Positions 48,326 to 60,693 of a stretch of 64,000 bases of DNA are shown here, piece after piece. Below the pieces are notes generated by a model. That model saw nothing but the letters and a program-made list of their open reading frames with translations. It had not been told where the DNA came from and searched no databases. Both the position numbers and the translations under genes were made by a program. Position 1 is the first letter of the stretch, and each line of letters begins with the position of its first letter. Where the stretch lies: positions 11,656,001 to 11,720,000 of the forward strand of contig NC_134830.1 in NCBI RefSeq assembly GCF_004210375.1, read 5' to 3'. Source of the DNA: Tachypleus tridentatus. Its lineage: Eukaryota; Arthropoda; Merostomata; Xiphosura; Limulidae.

Positions 48326-49364
48326 ATAACACAGGCTATATTTAACAAACCTATCTATCAGATACAATCCCAAGCGACTTCGACCGTGGAATGATTGTTG
48401 GTGCCAGACATGGTGGTTCCAGCATCTCAAAACTGCTGACCTCCTGGGATTTTCACGCACTACAGACTCTATAGCTTAGAGAGAATGGTAAGAAAAGCAA
48501 AACCAAACATCGAGTGAGCGGCTGTTCTGTGGAAGAAAACACCTTGTTAATGAGAGAGGTCAGAGGAGAATGACCAGATTCTTTCAAGCTGATAAAAGCC
48601 CACGAAAGCTCAAACAACCACTCTTTACAACAGTGATGTACAGAAGGGCATCTCTGAATACACAACGCGTCGAGCCTTGAGCCGAATGAGCTACAGCAGG
48701 AGAGAACCACACAAGGTTTCATTCATATCAACTAAGAACAGGAAGGTGAGGCTCTAGTTGGCACGGGATCACCAAAACTAGAGAACTGAAGATTAAAAAA
48801 AAAAGTCGCCTGGTCAGAAGAACCTCGATTTTTGCTGCGATATGCAGATGGTAGGATCAGAATTTTGTGTACACAGCATGAATCCATGGATCCATCCTGC
48901 CTTGTATCAACGGTGCAGGCTGGTTGTGGTGGTGTAATGGTGTGGGGAATGCTTTCTCAGAAAAGATTAGCCCCCTTTATATCAAATGAGCATCATGTGA
49001 ACGCCACAGCATACCTACGCATTGTTGCTGAACATGTACATCCCCTTAAGATCATTGTCTACCTACTTCTCAGTGGCTATTTCCAGCAGCATAAAGTAGC
49101 ATGTCACAAAGCATTCATCATCTCAAACTGTTTTACGAACATGACAGTCACTCCAGTGTTCACCAATGGCCTGCACAAACCCCCAGATCTCGATCCAGTA
49201 GAGCACCTTTGAGATGATGTGGAATAGAATGTTCGCAGAATGAATATGTGGTCAACATGGACCAAAATCCGAATGGAATATTTCAGGCTGTTCTGGAGAC
49301 AAAAGCGGTTCCTACCCCCTAAATAGATAAGTGTACCTAATAATGCGTCCACTAAGTGTATATA
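48325..49364 (+). mobile_element. Tc1-like transposon remnant, unit 3 (dead transposase)
   Basis: Copy nearly identical to that in unit 1. A 126-codon open stretch at 48832-49212 covers the segment from LLRYADGRIRI to PDLDPVEHL, where units 1 and 2 are interrupted. It is still dead, because FQQH replaces FQQD and upstream frames are broken. The right terminal-repeat-like sequence lies at 49328-49364. Confidence 0.88.
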
Positions 49365-49915
49365 CAAAGTCAAAATCCGGTGTTCATTTCCAACAAACAA
49401 GAGTGAACAGAGTACATAAAATAAAATTGATTTCACGACATTACAGCATTTTATTATCGAACTGATAATTAACTTGATAAGCTGCTTAACTGTAACCATC
49501 GAACACGTTCATCAGTGTCTCATTAAATAATATATTAATTCAAATAATTATTAAAATATTAATGTCATAAAGAATATTCAACTAAACAAAGTTAGTGTTT
49601 CTAACGATTACTTTTTGATCTTTCCAACTACCTAATGAAACCTTTACATAGGTCTTCTGATTCTTAAGAACACAGACCAATGTTTTACTGAAACATATAA
49701 TATGTTATAATATGATATAATATGTTCCACCATCAATAAAACTCTTCTTTGTAGTTATACTTCATTGTTTGCTTATCTGTTATTTTAAACAAACTTTATA
49801 GAATTATGAAATTTATTGTTTCAAATGATTTGTGAATGCTGTTAGTGCATTTTTTAAACTTTGAAGTAAGGTTATTGTTGAGTTGAGAAAGAGTCTGTAA
49901 GTGAAGAATACAGTG

Positions 49916-50018
49916 TTTTTTATAGCAAAGCCCCATCAGGCTATGTGCTGCGTTCACCGAGAGCAATCGAACCCCTCATTTTAGGGTTGTAAATCTGTAA
50001 ACTGACCGGTAGAGAGAA
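49916..50018 (-). repeat. Type B tRNA-like SINE, unit 3
   Basis: Counterpart of 2976-3075, with the same internal shortening as unit 1. Confidence 0.75.
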
Positions 50019-50436
50019 AGAGCGAAAAATATACCGATTATTTTACCTTCTGGTTTTTTGGACGTTATAAATTAATGTTGTATTAAACTAATAACGTCAA
50101 AAATTGTTTTATCTTTTATTATACAAACTAAGAAAAAAGTTCAACATATGATGATAATTACATATATGTAATGTTTAAAACATAATTAAACAGTAACTAA
50201 ATATATTAGCATATATTAGATTAAATTATAAACATAAAACTGGTTCTGTGATAATATAAAAGTATCAATAAATAATCATATAATTTTAATATTTATGTAC
50301 AGAAATATATTTCTCACCATTAATTTTAAGTATAAAACATTTTTTTATTTACAAACGATTATGATAATTATAAATATTTAGTTATGATGTATTAACAAAA
50401 TATTTTGAAAACAGTGATGAAGCTTGTGAAAAATTG

Positions 50437-50730
50437 GATATATTTACAGATAGTGGTGAACGTGTGTCTACTCTATCAAACGTACCTACATCGCTGTAAC
50501 AATTATCAGTGTTAACTTTTATCTTTTACAGTGAACTCGCCCATGATTTAATAATGTCTTAACAAATAAATAATAAAACAAATTGAAAATATTGACAGAT
50601 AGTGGTGAACGTGTCTCTATTGTATCAAATGTATCGATGTAGCTGGAACAATTACCAGTGTTAACTTTTACCTCCTACATTGGAGTTAATCCATGATTTA
50701 ATAATGTCTCCACATATAAATAATAAAACA
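50437..50730. repeat. 148-base tandem duplication, unit 3
   Basis: Counterpart of 3495-3790; the starts of 'acagatagtggtgaacg' are at 50445 and 50593. Confidence 0.8.
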
Positions 50731-50735
50731 GCATT

Positions 50736-51530
50736 GTGAGATGGCTGTCAACCAGCAATATCTTAAATAGCTTTGTGGATCTGTTGAAGCCTATTATTAC
50801 TTTTCTTGAAGAAAAAAAATTCTATCCTCAAATGGAAAAAAAGATGAATGGTGCAAGATCTAATCTTCCTTACTGATATAAAGATTCATCTACAAACTCT
50901 CAACTTGGCACTCCAGGGGAAGGATAAGATTGTTCCAGATCTTACTCAGACAATTTTCAGTTTTCAAAATGAAATTAGACTTTTTCAAAGAGACATATTT
51001 TCAAGACACTCAGTTACTTTCCCAATCTCAAAAGGAGAATAAATACATTATCTGATATTGAAATAAAAGACATCAAATTGGAACAATACAAAGATAAATT
51101 ACAAGATCTGCTTCAAAATTTGCTAGAAAGGCTTGAGGACTTGCATCAGCTAAAGCCCTGCTTCGCGTTTCTTGTAAATCCGTTCATGCTTGATGTGGTC
51201 AGTGATGATTGTCCAATTGTCGAACCTCTTGTTACAGAATCATCTGCTGAGGAAATGGAACTAATAAAAATACAGGAGGACCTGGGTCACAAGATGATCC
51301 ATAAATCCCATTCTACAATAGCGTTCTGGAAGTAAGTTCCAGAAATAAAATATCCTGAACAGAAAAAAAACAGTGTGCGACTCATCTCATTTTCAGCACA
51401 ACATACTGCTGTGAAACACTGTAACCTCTAATGATGTTTGTGAAGTCGAAGAATCGTGCAATCCTTACAAATCAACACCTGACGGACCTAATTCGTAAAG
51501 ACTTGACAACATACCAGCCGGAATTAACAG
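50736..51530 (+). pseudogene. hAT-like transposase C-terminal remnant, unit 3
   Basis: Counterpart of 3795-4590, nearly identical to unit 1. Here the segment HLQTLNLALQGKDKIVPDL is in one frame (50848-51042), where unit 1 has a one-base difference splitting it. The 85-codon block 51078-51335 is identical in conceptual sequence to the unit 1 block at 4134-4391. Confidence 0.85.
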
Positions 51531-52860
51531 TTTAAAAATACATACGCGGATAAATATTATTAGGTACATGTATTGATTAGCATTTATATAAAATTTATGA
51601 AACAAAATGTACTTGTAACAATAAAAAGGAGTGTATAATAATTGTTCCTGTGTTGCAGCTCTCAAACATCTGAAGTTTATTGTATGTGGTTCTTACGTTA
51701 AGCAAGTTTGGCCACCCCTGGCACAAAAGGTAATGAGTTGTAGAAATTTGTCTATGTTGAAACATACCGAAGCCATGGTTAACTTAAATTGCGTAATACT
51801 AACACGAATCCTTGTAAGAAATTCAAACAAACGCTTCACATAATTCTAAAGAAGTATTGTATCTTTATATTTTTTATATGATAATTTGTAAACGTCACTA
51901 TCATTAGACAAAGCCCATTATTTAGATTCCTTAAATTGTAAAACAAACAAAGAATTATTAATATATCTTTAAATCGTTTAATGAATATGGCATTAATTTA
52001 GTTGCCATTGTATTTTCGAACCTTTCAATGTTTCGGGAAGTCCTTTATCATACACTGCAACATCTCTCTAAGTCTTCATCACGTGCCTGAAAACACATTT
52101 GTATATATTCCATGAATTAATAATAAATCCTTAACAAAACATGTACCATTTAGTACAAGAATATCACAACAAACAACCAACTGTACATATTTCAAATTTA
52201 TTAATTATATACGTTCCGTTTCTAAACAATACGTTTAAGTACCAATAAAAAAAATCAATCTTAACTTTCTTCACTAACATTAGTGTCTGTATTTATTAGA
52301 GCACATAATATATGCAAAAATAAAAATAACTTAGTACAAAATAGATCAGGGGCAAGCTGAGTTCCAATTTGGTGTAACCATGGTAACAAACACCAAATAT
52401 ATTTGCGCCAAATACCCCTCTTCATGGTTTGGTATCATTATACTAATATGTCAGCTTCTCTTGTTTCTTCCATCTTCCCTACTGTTTGACACATGAAGTT
52501 GAGATATTTCTTTGGAGTTCCAAAGTCATTTAATAATATAATAGTTTTACTTAAAGTCCACTGAGATCAAAATTTGAACATCAATATCCAAGTATTTTAT
52601 AAGGTAAAAATAACACGAATAGGATGGGGTTAAGAAAGATAACTGATTCTGTTATGTAAATAAGATTGTAATTTCAGTTTGACAAATAATACGAAACATG
52701 TTTGTCTAACTCTTAGTTAAAAACACAAACCATCAAGTTCTCAGGATTGCAGTTACAAGTTCAAGAGTTTCATATATTTGAGTGTTTAAGACACTCACAC
52801 GAGGCTTTACGTATGGATAAAATAGTCACAGTTTAATGTACATAACTTGGAAAGAATAAA

Positions 52861-53083
52861 TTACTTCATCTTATGTAGAGCGGTAGTCATGATGTAGTGG
52901 CCCTATCTGGCTGTTGTGAAGCGATGACGCCCTTGATCTGGTCTCCTACCATAAGAGTTCTTCTCCTGGTTTCATCATCAAAGTCGATTGATGACGCTGA
53001 GTGACACACCGACGCGCTGTGCCATCCTCCTATAGGTCTGGCGATCTTCCAGCATGTAGAACGCCCTGCCCACCTCGTTCTCT
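52861..53083 (-). pseudogene. Tc1-like transposase N-terminal fragment, unit 3
   Basis: Counterpart of 5918-6140, with the same length difference in the tail as unit 2. Confidence 0.5.
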
Positions 53084-53448
53084 GTAAAACATCACCTGAC
53101 TACTTGGGTACACAAGATGAAGGTACACGCCGACAAAACGAGCAGCAAAAGATCCATGTTGGTGTTTCTTTCGAAAATTAATGACAAATGCGTGGTTTCA
53201 CGTAACATCCTTATGTCGGGAACATTGAGTTGTATTCTCCTTCGGTGAGGTGAGATCAGTTGGAGTTGCTTCAAACTTCACTTGCTACCTGATATGTTCT
53301 TCATAAATAAATTTAATTATGACAAGAGTAAACTGAAATATGTACTTCGTCATTTAACTTTTAGAGCACTATGTACTTGTAGTAGACAGATACTTTTTCT
53401 CACGGAATGTGTGTCTAGTAACCATAGAACCTTTTAAAAGTGGAAGAT

Positions 53449-53521
53449 TGGAGACGCCGGGTATCGATCCCGGTACCTCTCACATGCTAAGCGAGCGCTC
53501 TACCACTTGAGCTACGTCCCC
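53449..53521 (-). tRNA. tRNA-Ala(AGC), unit 3, intact
   Basis: A 73-base minus-strand tRNA with all stems paired. The acceptor is GGGGACG/CGTCTCC, the D stem GCTC/GAGC, the anticodon stem CTCGC/GTGAG with AGC in a seven-base loop, the T stem CCGGG/CCCGG with loop ATCGATA, and the discriminator is A. There is no intron. Downstream on the minus strand, TTTT about 14 bases after the 3' end is a plausible RNA polymerase III terminator. The internal A and B box positions are intact. It reads alanine codons, by wobble mainly GCU/GCC. Confidence 0.92.
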
Positions 53522-54730
53522 TATGTCTTAAACTTTAATGGTACAATACTTAATTAAAACAAATATCGAGTGTGTTTTTTTGTTGTTTTTTTTAACTTAA
53601 AGTGTATTAGAACTGGTTTAGCAAGTGATACGAAAGTATGTCAGTAAGTAAACGTCGGGTTAAATAACACATATTTCACGTACAGGTTTTTACTGTATCG
53701 TTTCATGATTCACTTGACACTATAAAAACTTTATAAAATATTTGAAGTGATAAAACACGTAACGTCCCTTTCTTCACTCAAAATATGATCAGTTTATCTT
53801 TAAACAAAGTTATGAGTATAATGATAAAAGTGAGTTAATATATAATAAAAGAATATTTCTGTCACATAAAACCAACATTTCAAAGTTGTAAGTAAATGTT
53901 ATGTTTTTATGCAGCATATCTTCATCTTTATTAACATATCTTTATATGTGTTAATCGATTAACAACTACCGGGACGCGAGTTAACGTCCTGTCACCGATG
54001 GTGCTCAACTTTACAGCTGTGAGAGCGTTATAACGTGATGGTTAATTTTATTATTTGTTGCGAAAACTAAATCGAGATGTTGTTGTATCGTCTATCATTT
54101 CAAATTAGTAATAGTTAACACAGGTAACACCCAAATGGCTCCAAACGAACACACAAATTATATCTTATTTTGCCATATATCTGCTAACTTCATGAACATG
54201 AATGATAAGTCTCTGTTAAATAACAATTAAAGAAGAAACACAGATGTGTCTTACAGTAGAAGAAAGACAAAAACATATCAGAAAACTTCATGAGGAAATA
54301 TAACCACTTAGATCTGTTGTACAGATTCATGTGGCTGGTCGCCCAGAAATTTATGTAATAACATATAAGTGATAAAGTTTTATATTCTAGATGTGGCTGT
54401 TAGTTTTAAGCCTTTGTGAATAATTTACAATTTAATACATATATCAAGCTGATATGAGACATCTTACCATTAGAATGTACTAAATCTAACAATAATTTAG
54501 TTATGTTATAGTTGTAGAAAATGTGTTATATAACATAAATCAGAAAAGTAGAATCACAGGGGCAACATTAACCACGAGAATTTAATCAGCTTTTGTAACA
54601 ATCCTGATGTTATTACAACAGTTAAATCGTGAACGGTTTCAAAAAACATTGTATAGAAATGTCTATAAAGATGGTGATAGTTATGTAGCTTATACTTGGC
54701 CTGGAATGTTTTAACATATTAGTTTGATGT

Positions 54731-54862
54731 GGTGACTCCCCGCTAATATAGCGGTATGTCTTCGGCTTTACAACGCTAAAATCAGGGGTTGGATTTCCTT
54801 CAGTGGGCTCAGCAGATAACCCGATGTGGTTTTGCTATAAGAAAACACACACACACACAGAT
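54731..54862 (+). repeat. Type B SINE, plus copy of inverted pair, unit 3
   Basis: Counterpart of 7765-7893, with the head sequence retained. Confidence 0.8.
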
Positions 54863-54886
54863 GTGGTGATTATATGTGATGAATGT

Positions 54887-55004
54887 TTGTGCTCTTATTG
54901 TAGCAAAGCCACATCTATCTATCTGCTGAGTCCACCGAGAAGAATCGAATCCTTCGTTTTAACGTTGTAAATCCATAGACTTACCACTGTACCAGCGCGG
55001 GATA
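54887..55004 (-). repeat. Type B SINE, minus copy of inverted pair, unit 3
   Basis: Counterpart of 7922-8041. Confidence 0.82.
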
Positions 55005-55816
55005 ATAGTGATGAATTCTGTTTTAAGTAAAATTGAGCGAATAAATGAATCTTTATGTAAATAAATATGTATCGCAAATAAAATCAATACATAATTCAAT
55101 AATGTTAAGATTTGTTCAATAACAACAAATAGTGAAATAAATAAACAGTTTTTGTTCTCCATTTACTATTCTTTTTTCTCATGCTATTCAGTTAATTGGC
55201 GATTTTCTCATGAAAACTTTTGTCACTAAAACAGTTTTCATTACTAAGTTTTAAACACAAATGAAGGAGCTAGAAAATAATTTAATTTTAAATCACCCCA
55301 GCTGGAAAGTTAACAGATGATTTAATGAATGTAATAACATCTGGATTATTAAAAAAAAACACTAAATGTTAAATTATATTCTAGAAATAATTATATAATA
55401 TAGATTTTATTAATCAGTAACAAACTTTGAAAGATTTGAAAGGTTTTAACAACTCTCAAGAACTTAAAAATAAATACTTAATTAAAACATCAAGAACTTT
55501 TCTATGGGAAAGACTTGAACCACGTTTAATTAGATAACAGTTATTCAGTTACAATGTACCACCGTGCTTTATATATACTAGTACAGTCTCACAGGTAGGG
55601 GTATAAACACAATACATAAAATGGTCAAAACATATTATGAAAATGACTGTAACTATGTGTATTGTTCGTAACGAAATACAAGCATACTTACCTTAAATAT
55701 ATACAACGTATTTACTTAGGAAAATAAATAGAAAACATAACAGAAAACCCAAACAACAACAACAAAATATTTCACATCAAGTATGGAACACGACCTGACA
55801 AAAATCAATATAACCA

Positions 55817-55912
55817 GTGGCACAGCTGCAGTCTGCTGACTTATAAGCTGGGATTTATTCACGTGGTGGACAGAGCATAGATAGCCTATTGTGTAGCTGT
55901 GTGCTAAGAAAG
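55817..55912 (+). repeat. Type C tRNA-like SINE, unit 3
   Basis: Counterpart of 8809-8905. Confidence 0.65.
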
Positions 55913-56193
55913 TAGATTAAGAAGTTATATCCATATCAGTGAATATCATACAGTCTCGTTGTTTTTACCACGGTAACATTTCCATGTGTAAACATAACAC
56001 ATTAAACTTCTCAACAAACACGCGTAAGAGGTATTATGTGAGTAGAACTTTTATTTATTTTGTTCATTAGTTATGATGGTTAATTACACGTGATTTAACA
56101 ACGTGCCAGTAACGTAATGAAGTACCTACCAACAGACTTTTAAGATCTACATGCGTGAATGTGTCAAAGTAATTAGTAATTCTGATAAATTTC

Positions 56194-56424
56194 TTAGTGT
56201 CTTGTGTAGATTAAATGTGATGAAGTAACTACTATGGGTCCAATGATAATAAGTTTCTTCTCCCAAAGATCTGCTTCACTATGGTTCCATAGTTTGGTTG
56301 CCGTTCCATAGTATTGTAGCAGTCTTTCATTTTCGGGTTTGCTGTTACTATTTACCATTACATGGCCAATAATCATGGCTTGGTTTCTCAATACGCTATG
56401 TTCGAAAGGGTACTGAAAATCATA
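56194..56424 (-). pseudogene. LINE reverse-transcriptase C-terminal fragment, unit 3 (probable)
   Basis: Counterpart of 9187-9417, with D to G in the IIDHVM segment and GPL to GPI near the end. Confidence 0.45.
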
Positions 56425-57061
56425 TTACATATGGATCGTTACAGGACCCATGATTACGGTTCTCATAGTATGTAGTTTATTTTCTTATGTGCTAATCTCT
56501 TCCTTCTGCATTACACTCATGTTTCTTTTATAAAATAAAATAAAACAAAACATTTCTGTGTTTTAACATACAGTTACAAGTCATCTCGACAAGTAGTTAC
56601 AATCTTTAGTGTTTTAAGTGACAAAGAAAGGAAGTCGACGTCTTAATGTGAATTATTACAGATATTACAAAGTATTCAATCGAAAGGTTATTAAAAACTA
56701 TTTACTTTGGAAGACGTTAAAATTGAGTCACCTTTATACATGTGCATTAGAAGAATAAATAATTGTAGAAAAAATTCATTTAGTGATTGTTTTAGTGGCG
56801 CTTTCAGCAGCTCAAGCAACGTTAATTATTTCAACTTGTATTCTACTACAAATAATCCCTGTATTTCTTCACGGAAATTTCTTTATGTAGAAATCCAAGG
56901 ATCCATTAAACACCTGAGAGGTGATTAGAACTACGATAAACATTTCTGTACGGATGTTATTATAACATATAAAAATATAAATAAGAATATCTATCTCATG
57001 TTTACACAAGAGTCAATAGTTGTTTCTTATCATTCTACTGATTCTTTAAGTGGTGGTATTC

Positions 57062-57339
57062 GGCCTGGCATGTCCTAGCGCGTAACGGCGTGCGCTTCGT
57101 AATCTGAGGGTCGCGGGTTCGCGCCCGAGTCGCGCCAAACATGCTCGCCCTCCCAGCCCTGGGGGCGTTATAATGTGACGGTCAATACCACTTTTCATTG
57201 GTAACATAGTAGCCCAAGAGTTGGAGATGGGTGGTGATGACTAGCTGCCTTCCCTCTAGTCTTACACTGCTAAATTAGGGACGGCTAGCACAGATAGCCC
57301 TCGAGTAGCTTTGTGCGAAGTTCCAAAAACAAACAAACA
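57062..57339 (+). repeat. Type A SINE, first of pair, unit 3
   Basis: Counterpart of 31758-32042. Confidence 0.92.
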
Positions 57340-57471
57340 GTGGTGGTATTTTTAATATTTCTTCAGCCATTCCCTGCTCTGTAATCAATAAAAAATATTG
57401 CTTAGATTGAAAGAATATCGATATAAAATACACATCATAACCTTTTTTTTAACTATTTCTACCTGGATACA

Positions 57472-57740
57472 GAGGCCAGGCATGGTCAGGTGGTTAAGAC
57501 TCTAGACTAGTTATCCGAAGGTCGCGAGTTCAGATCCTCGTTCTCCCAAACATGCTCTCCCTTTCAGCAATGGGGTCATTATAATGTGGCAGTCAATCCT
57601 ACTATTCGTTGGTATAAGAATAGCCCAAGAGTTGGCGATGACTACCTGCCTTCCCTTCAGTCTTACACACTAAATGAAGGACGGCTAACGCATAGCCCTC
57701 GTGTAGATTTGCGCGAAATTCAGAAACAAACAAACAAACC
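57472..57740 (+). repeat. Type A SINE, second of pair, unit 3
   Basis: Counterpart of 32176-32447. Confidence 0.9.
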
Positions 57741-57997
57741 AAAATACGGACGTCATTTGTATATGGATAGATACAAAAGTCATGTTTTGGGATACATAGA
57801 GATGACTATTAATAGATCAATTAAACCAAAATATTTGAATATTTATTATATAACTAGCAGAGAATGTGGTATATCTTCAAATTTTCTAGTGTCTTTAATA
57901 TTTTACAAATACTTTTGGAGTTTTTCTTCGTTTAACTTACCCTCGTTATTAGTTGATTTGAATGTTGTATATTAGCCTCTTCCCCAAAGTACATCGA

Positions 57998-58109
57998 TTT
58001 GTTTTTGAGTTTTGTGCAAAGCTACACGAGGACTATCTACTTTAGCCGTCCCTAATTTAGCTGTTAATGACCAGATGGAAGGGAGTTAGTTATCACTATC
58101 TACCGCTAC
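57998..58109 (-). repeat. Type A SINE, minus, unit 3, cut by deletion
   Basis: Only the tail half remains. After 'atctaccgctac' the sequence jumps to 'attaaattccattattctt', which in unit 1 lies at 13200. Confidence 0.9.
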
Positions 58110-58217
58110 ATTAAATTCCATTATTCTTGAACACTTTTTTTGGTAAGATAAGTAGAGACGCAGTTCTTATAAAACAAACAATACAAACTACCTCTCTTCA
58201 ATATCCATAGCTGGTTT

Positions 58218-58461
58218 GATTTTGTTTTTTGAATATCGCGCAAAACTACTCGAAGGCTATCTGCGCTAGCCGTCCCTAAATTTTGCAGTGTAAGACTAGA
58301 GGGAATGCAGCTAGTCATGGTCACTTCCCGCCAACTCTTGGGCTACTCTTATACCGACGAATAGTGAAATTGACCGTCACTTTATAACGCCCCAACGGCG
58401 AAAGGGCGAGTATGTTTGGTGTGACGGGGATTTGAGTCCGCGACCCTCAGATTATGATAAT
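58218..58461 (-). repeat. Type A SINE, minus, unit 3
   Basis: Counterpart of 13305-13541. It lies just right of the unit 3 deletion junction, so two fragments of minus SINEs are now about 110 bases apart. Confidence 0.88.
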
Positions 58462-59019
58462 TTTCTATTTAATGCTGATTGAAAACGACCATTTTCTTCA
58501 TCGCTAGATAAACGACAATATTCGAGACTGCTCAAGTTGCAAAGTGTTAGTCTGACGTAATTGTGTTACTTCTCAATGATTGGTCACTTTATTAAGATTC
58601 TCTTGCACTCCTACGTCCAAGTTTAAAGAAAACCCAGTCAATTTGTATATTCTTGTATATTCTAAGGTTATATACCGCTTCAGCTGTTTACCAAAGCCCT
58701 AAAAAAACCAAAGATGAAATCAAGTCACAGTTATTACACAATACAATGGGTAAGATTAGAAGTTACGAGATATCATAATGAGTACCTATCTCACAAGATC
58801 TTCGTCAGCGAAGAAATTTTTTTGTTTTCTTAACTGTATTCGAACCTGTCTGTTATTAGAGCCTACCACTGAAGCCAAACTAAGGACAATGTGAATTTTA
58901 CTCGGAGAACAACTATGTCTGTTAACTACTGAACATGGGTAAGATGGCTAACAAATAATTGTTAATTGCAATAGGCATTAGGCGAACTATCATTTAACCG
59001 TTTTCTTTAAGAGTCTCCT

Positions 59020-59278
59020 AGATCAGGCATTTCACTCGCACTCTGAAGGTCGCCAGTTCTAAATCCCTTTCCACTAACCATGTTCGCCCTTTCAACCGTA
59101 AGGGCCTTATAAATTGATGGTGACTCACACTATTTGTTGGCAAAAGAGTAGCCCAAGAGTTGGCGGTGGGTGCTAATAACTAACTACCTTCTCTCCCCAG
59201 TTTCTCATTACTAAATTAGGAACGGCTAGCGCAGATAGCCCTCGTGTAGCTTTACACGAAGTTAATAACAAACAAACA
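59020..59278 (+). repeat. Type A SINE, plus, old, unit 3
   Basis: Counterpart of 14085-14330. It keeps the internal segment 'gatggtgactcacactattt' that units 1 and 2 have lost. Confidence 0.8.
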
Positions 59279-59564
59279 ATTAACAAAGTCTTTCAGAATT
59301 CAATTGTCTCCAAACCGTACTATCCAGGGGACATTATAGCAGAGGTCTTACAGAAAAGGACAAGTCATGCAAAAATACATTTCGTAGACGCAGATAAGTA
59401 TCATATCTTTACTGATGTTCAGAGTTCAAGCTGTTGACGTTTAATGGCTTGTGGTGTATGATTTCATTCATCGCATTTCACCCTTAATTATATCAGTGAT
59501 ACAGCAAAAATATAGAACAAACCGTATAAGGTGCTTGATAATTTTTAGTTCTTCTAACAATACA

Positions 59565-59622
59565 AGACTGCAGGAGGTAGCATAGTGGTGTGGGGAAATT
59601 TCATGTTACAAGAGAAGAGCCA
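59565..59622 (+). pseudogene. Short Tc1-like catalytic-region fragment, unit 3 (tentative)
   Basis: Counterpart of 14603-14660, slightly more degraded (GGSIVVWGN). Confidence 0.33.
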
Positions 59623-60076
59623 TTTGATTTATTTTTAAAAGAAATTCAAACCTAATAAGCAAACATTTCCCATTAAAATAGCGAAGTATATATATAGATA
59701 TATATTGCATTTTTGTCCACCGAAAAACGTAATGGTACCTATAGTCAATCTTAGTGGGTTGAATATTCACAATTTTTAGGTCATTCGCCTCTACGATCGA
59801 ATATGACAATTACATGTATCTTTTTTACCTCCATTCGGTGTCAAGTTCTGGCTGCGATCTTAACGAAATGATGTTCACCTGATATTTGAGTTTTAATAAA
59901 GTGATCAGTCACTTTAATTTTAGACTGTTTTAATAGTCGATTTAATTGTATATATTATGTACAGTTTAGTTTTTGTTCGTAATTTCCGTTAGTTTGCCAG
60001 AATTTGTATCGAATGCACGTGTGTGTATTTCTTTAATTGCAATAATTAAATATTTTCTTTTTAACCTTTTCAATAG

Positions 60077-60118
60077 AGTCTATTTGTTGCTGTTCTGTAC
60101 TGCTTCATGAACTCTGAG
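60077..60118 (+). pseudogene. Class B GPCR 42-nt exon: TM7, unit 3
   Basis: Same exon with acceptor 'tttcaatag' and donor 'gtgaga', but the first codon is agt rather than ggt. The product is SLFVAVLYCFMNSE and the nearly invariant TM7 glycine is Ser. No TM5 or TM6 exon remains upstream in this unit, because they were removed by the deletion at 58109. Confidence 0.9.
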
Positions 60119-60446
60119 GTGAGAAGTTTTATTCTTTTATCATGTGCTGTATTAAATATTACTTTGTTCCAGCGATATCATTTTACGTTATCTAAAACCT
60201 AACATATTATGGTATTTAATCCAACACATATTGACACTGTCGGTGGGCACTGATCTCTGTCAAAGTTTTGGTTCGACTGGGAGAATAAAATTTGAATGTA
60301 AACATATTAGAAATTTTAATAATTCATATTCAATATTGTAAGAATAAATTTTAATAAAACATGTCCAGAGAGGACTCCAAATGAACTGATTTTCTCGTCA
60401 GTTACAGTTCTCGAAACGTGCGACTTCAAACACATCCAATGTAGTA

Positions 60447-60693
60447 AGGCGTGCGACTCGTAATCCGAGGGTCGCGGGTTCGCGCCCGCGTCGCGCCAAA
60501 CATACTCGCCCTTTCAGCCGTGGGGGGCGTTATAATGTTAGGTCAATCCTATTATTCGTTGGCAAAAGAAAAGCCCAAGAGTTGGCGGTGGGTCGTGATG
60601 ACTAGCTGCCTTCCCTCTAGTCTTACACTGCAAAATTAGGGACGGTCAACACAGGTAGCGCTCGAGTACCTTTGTGCGAAATTCCAAAACAAA
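60447..60693 (+). repeat. Type A SINE, unit 3, 5' end deleted
   Basis: Same insertion as in unit 1. The left direct repeat and first bases of the head are deleted, and the copy starts 'taaggcgtgcgactcgtaat'. The right repeat 'taccaaaaataa' remains. Confidence 0.9.

Noticed and set aside
57586..57975. 129-codon plus frame
   Set aside because: It spans a type A SINE and AT-rich flank; equivalents in other units are interrupted.
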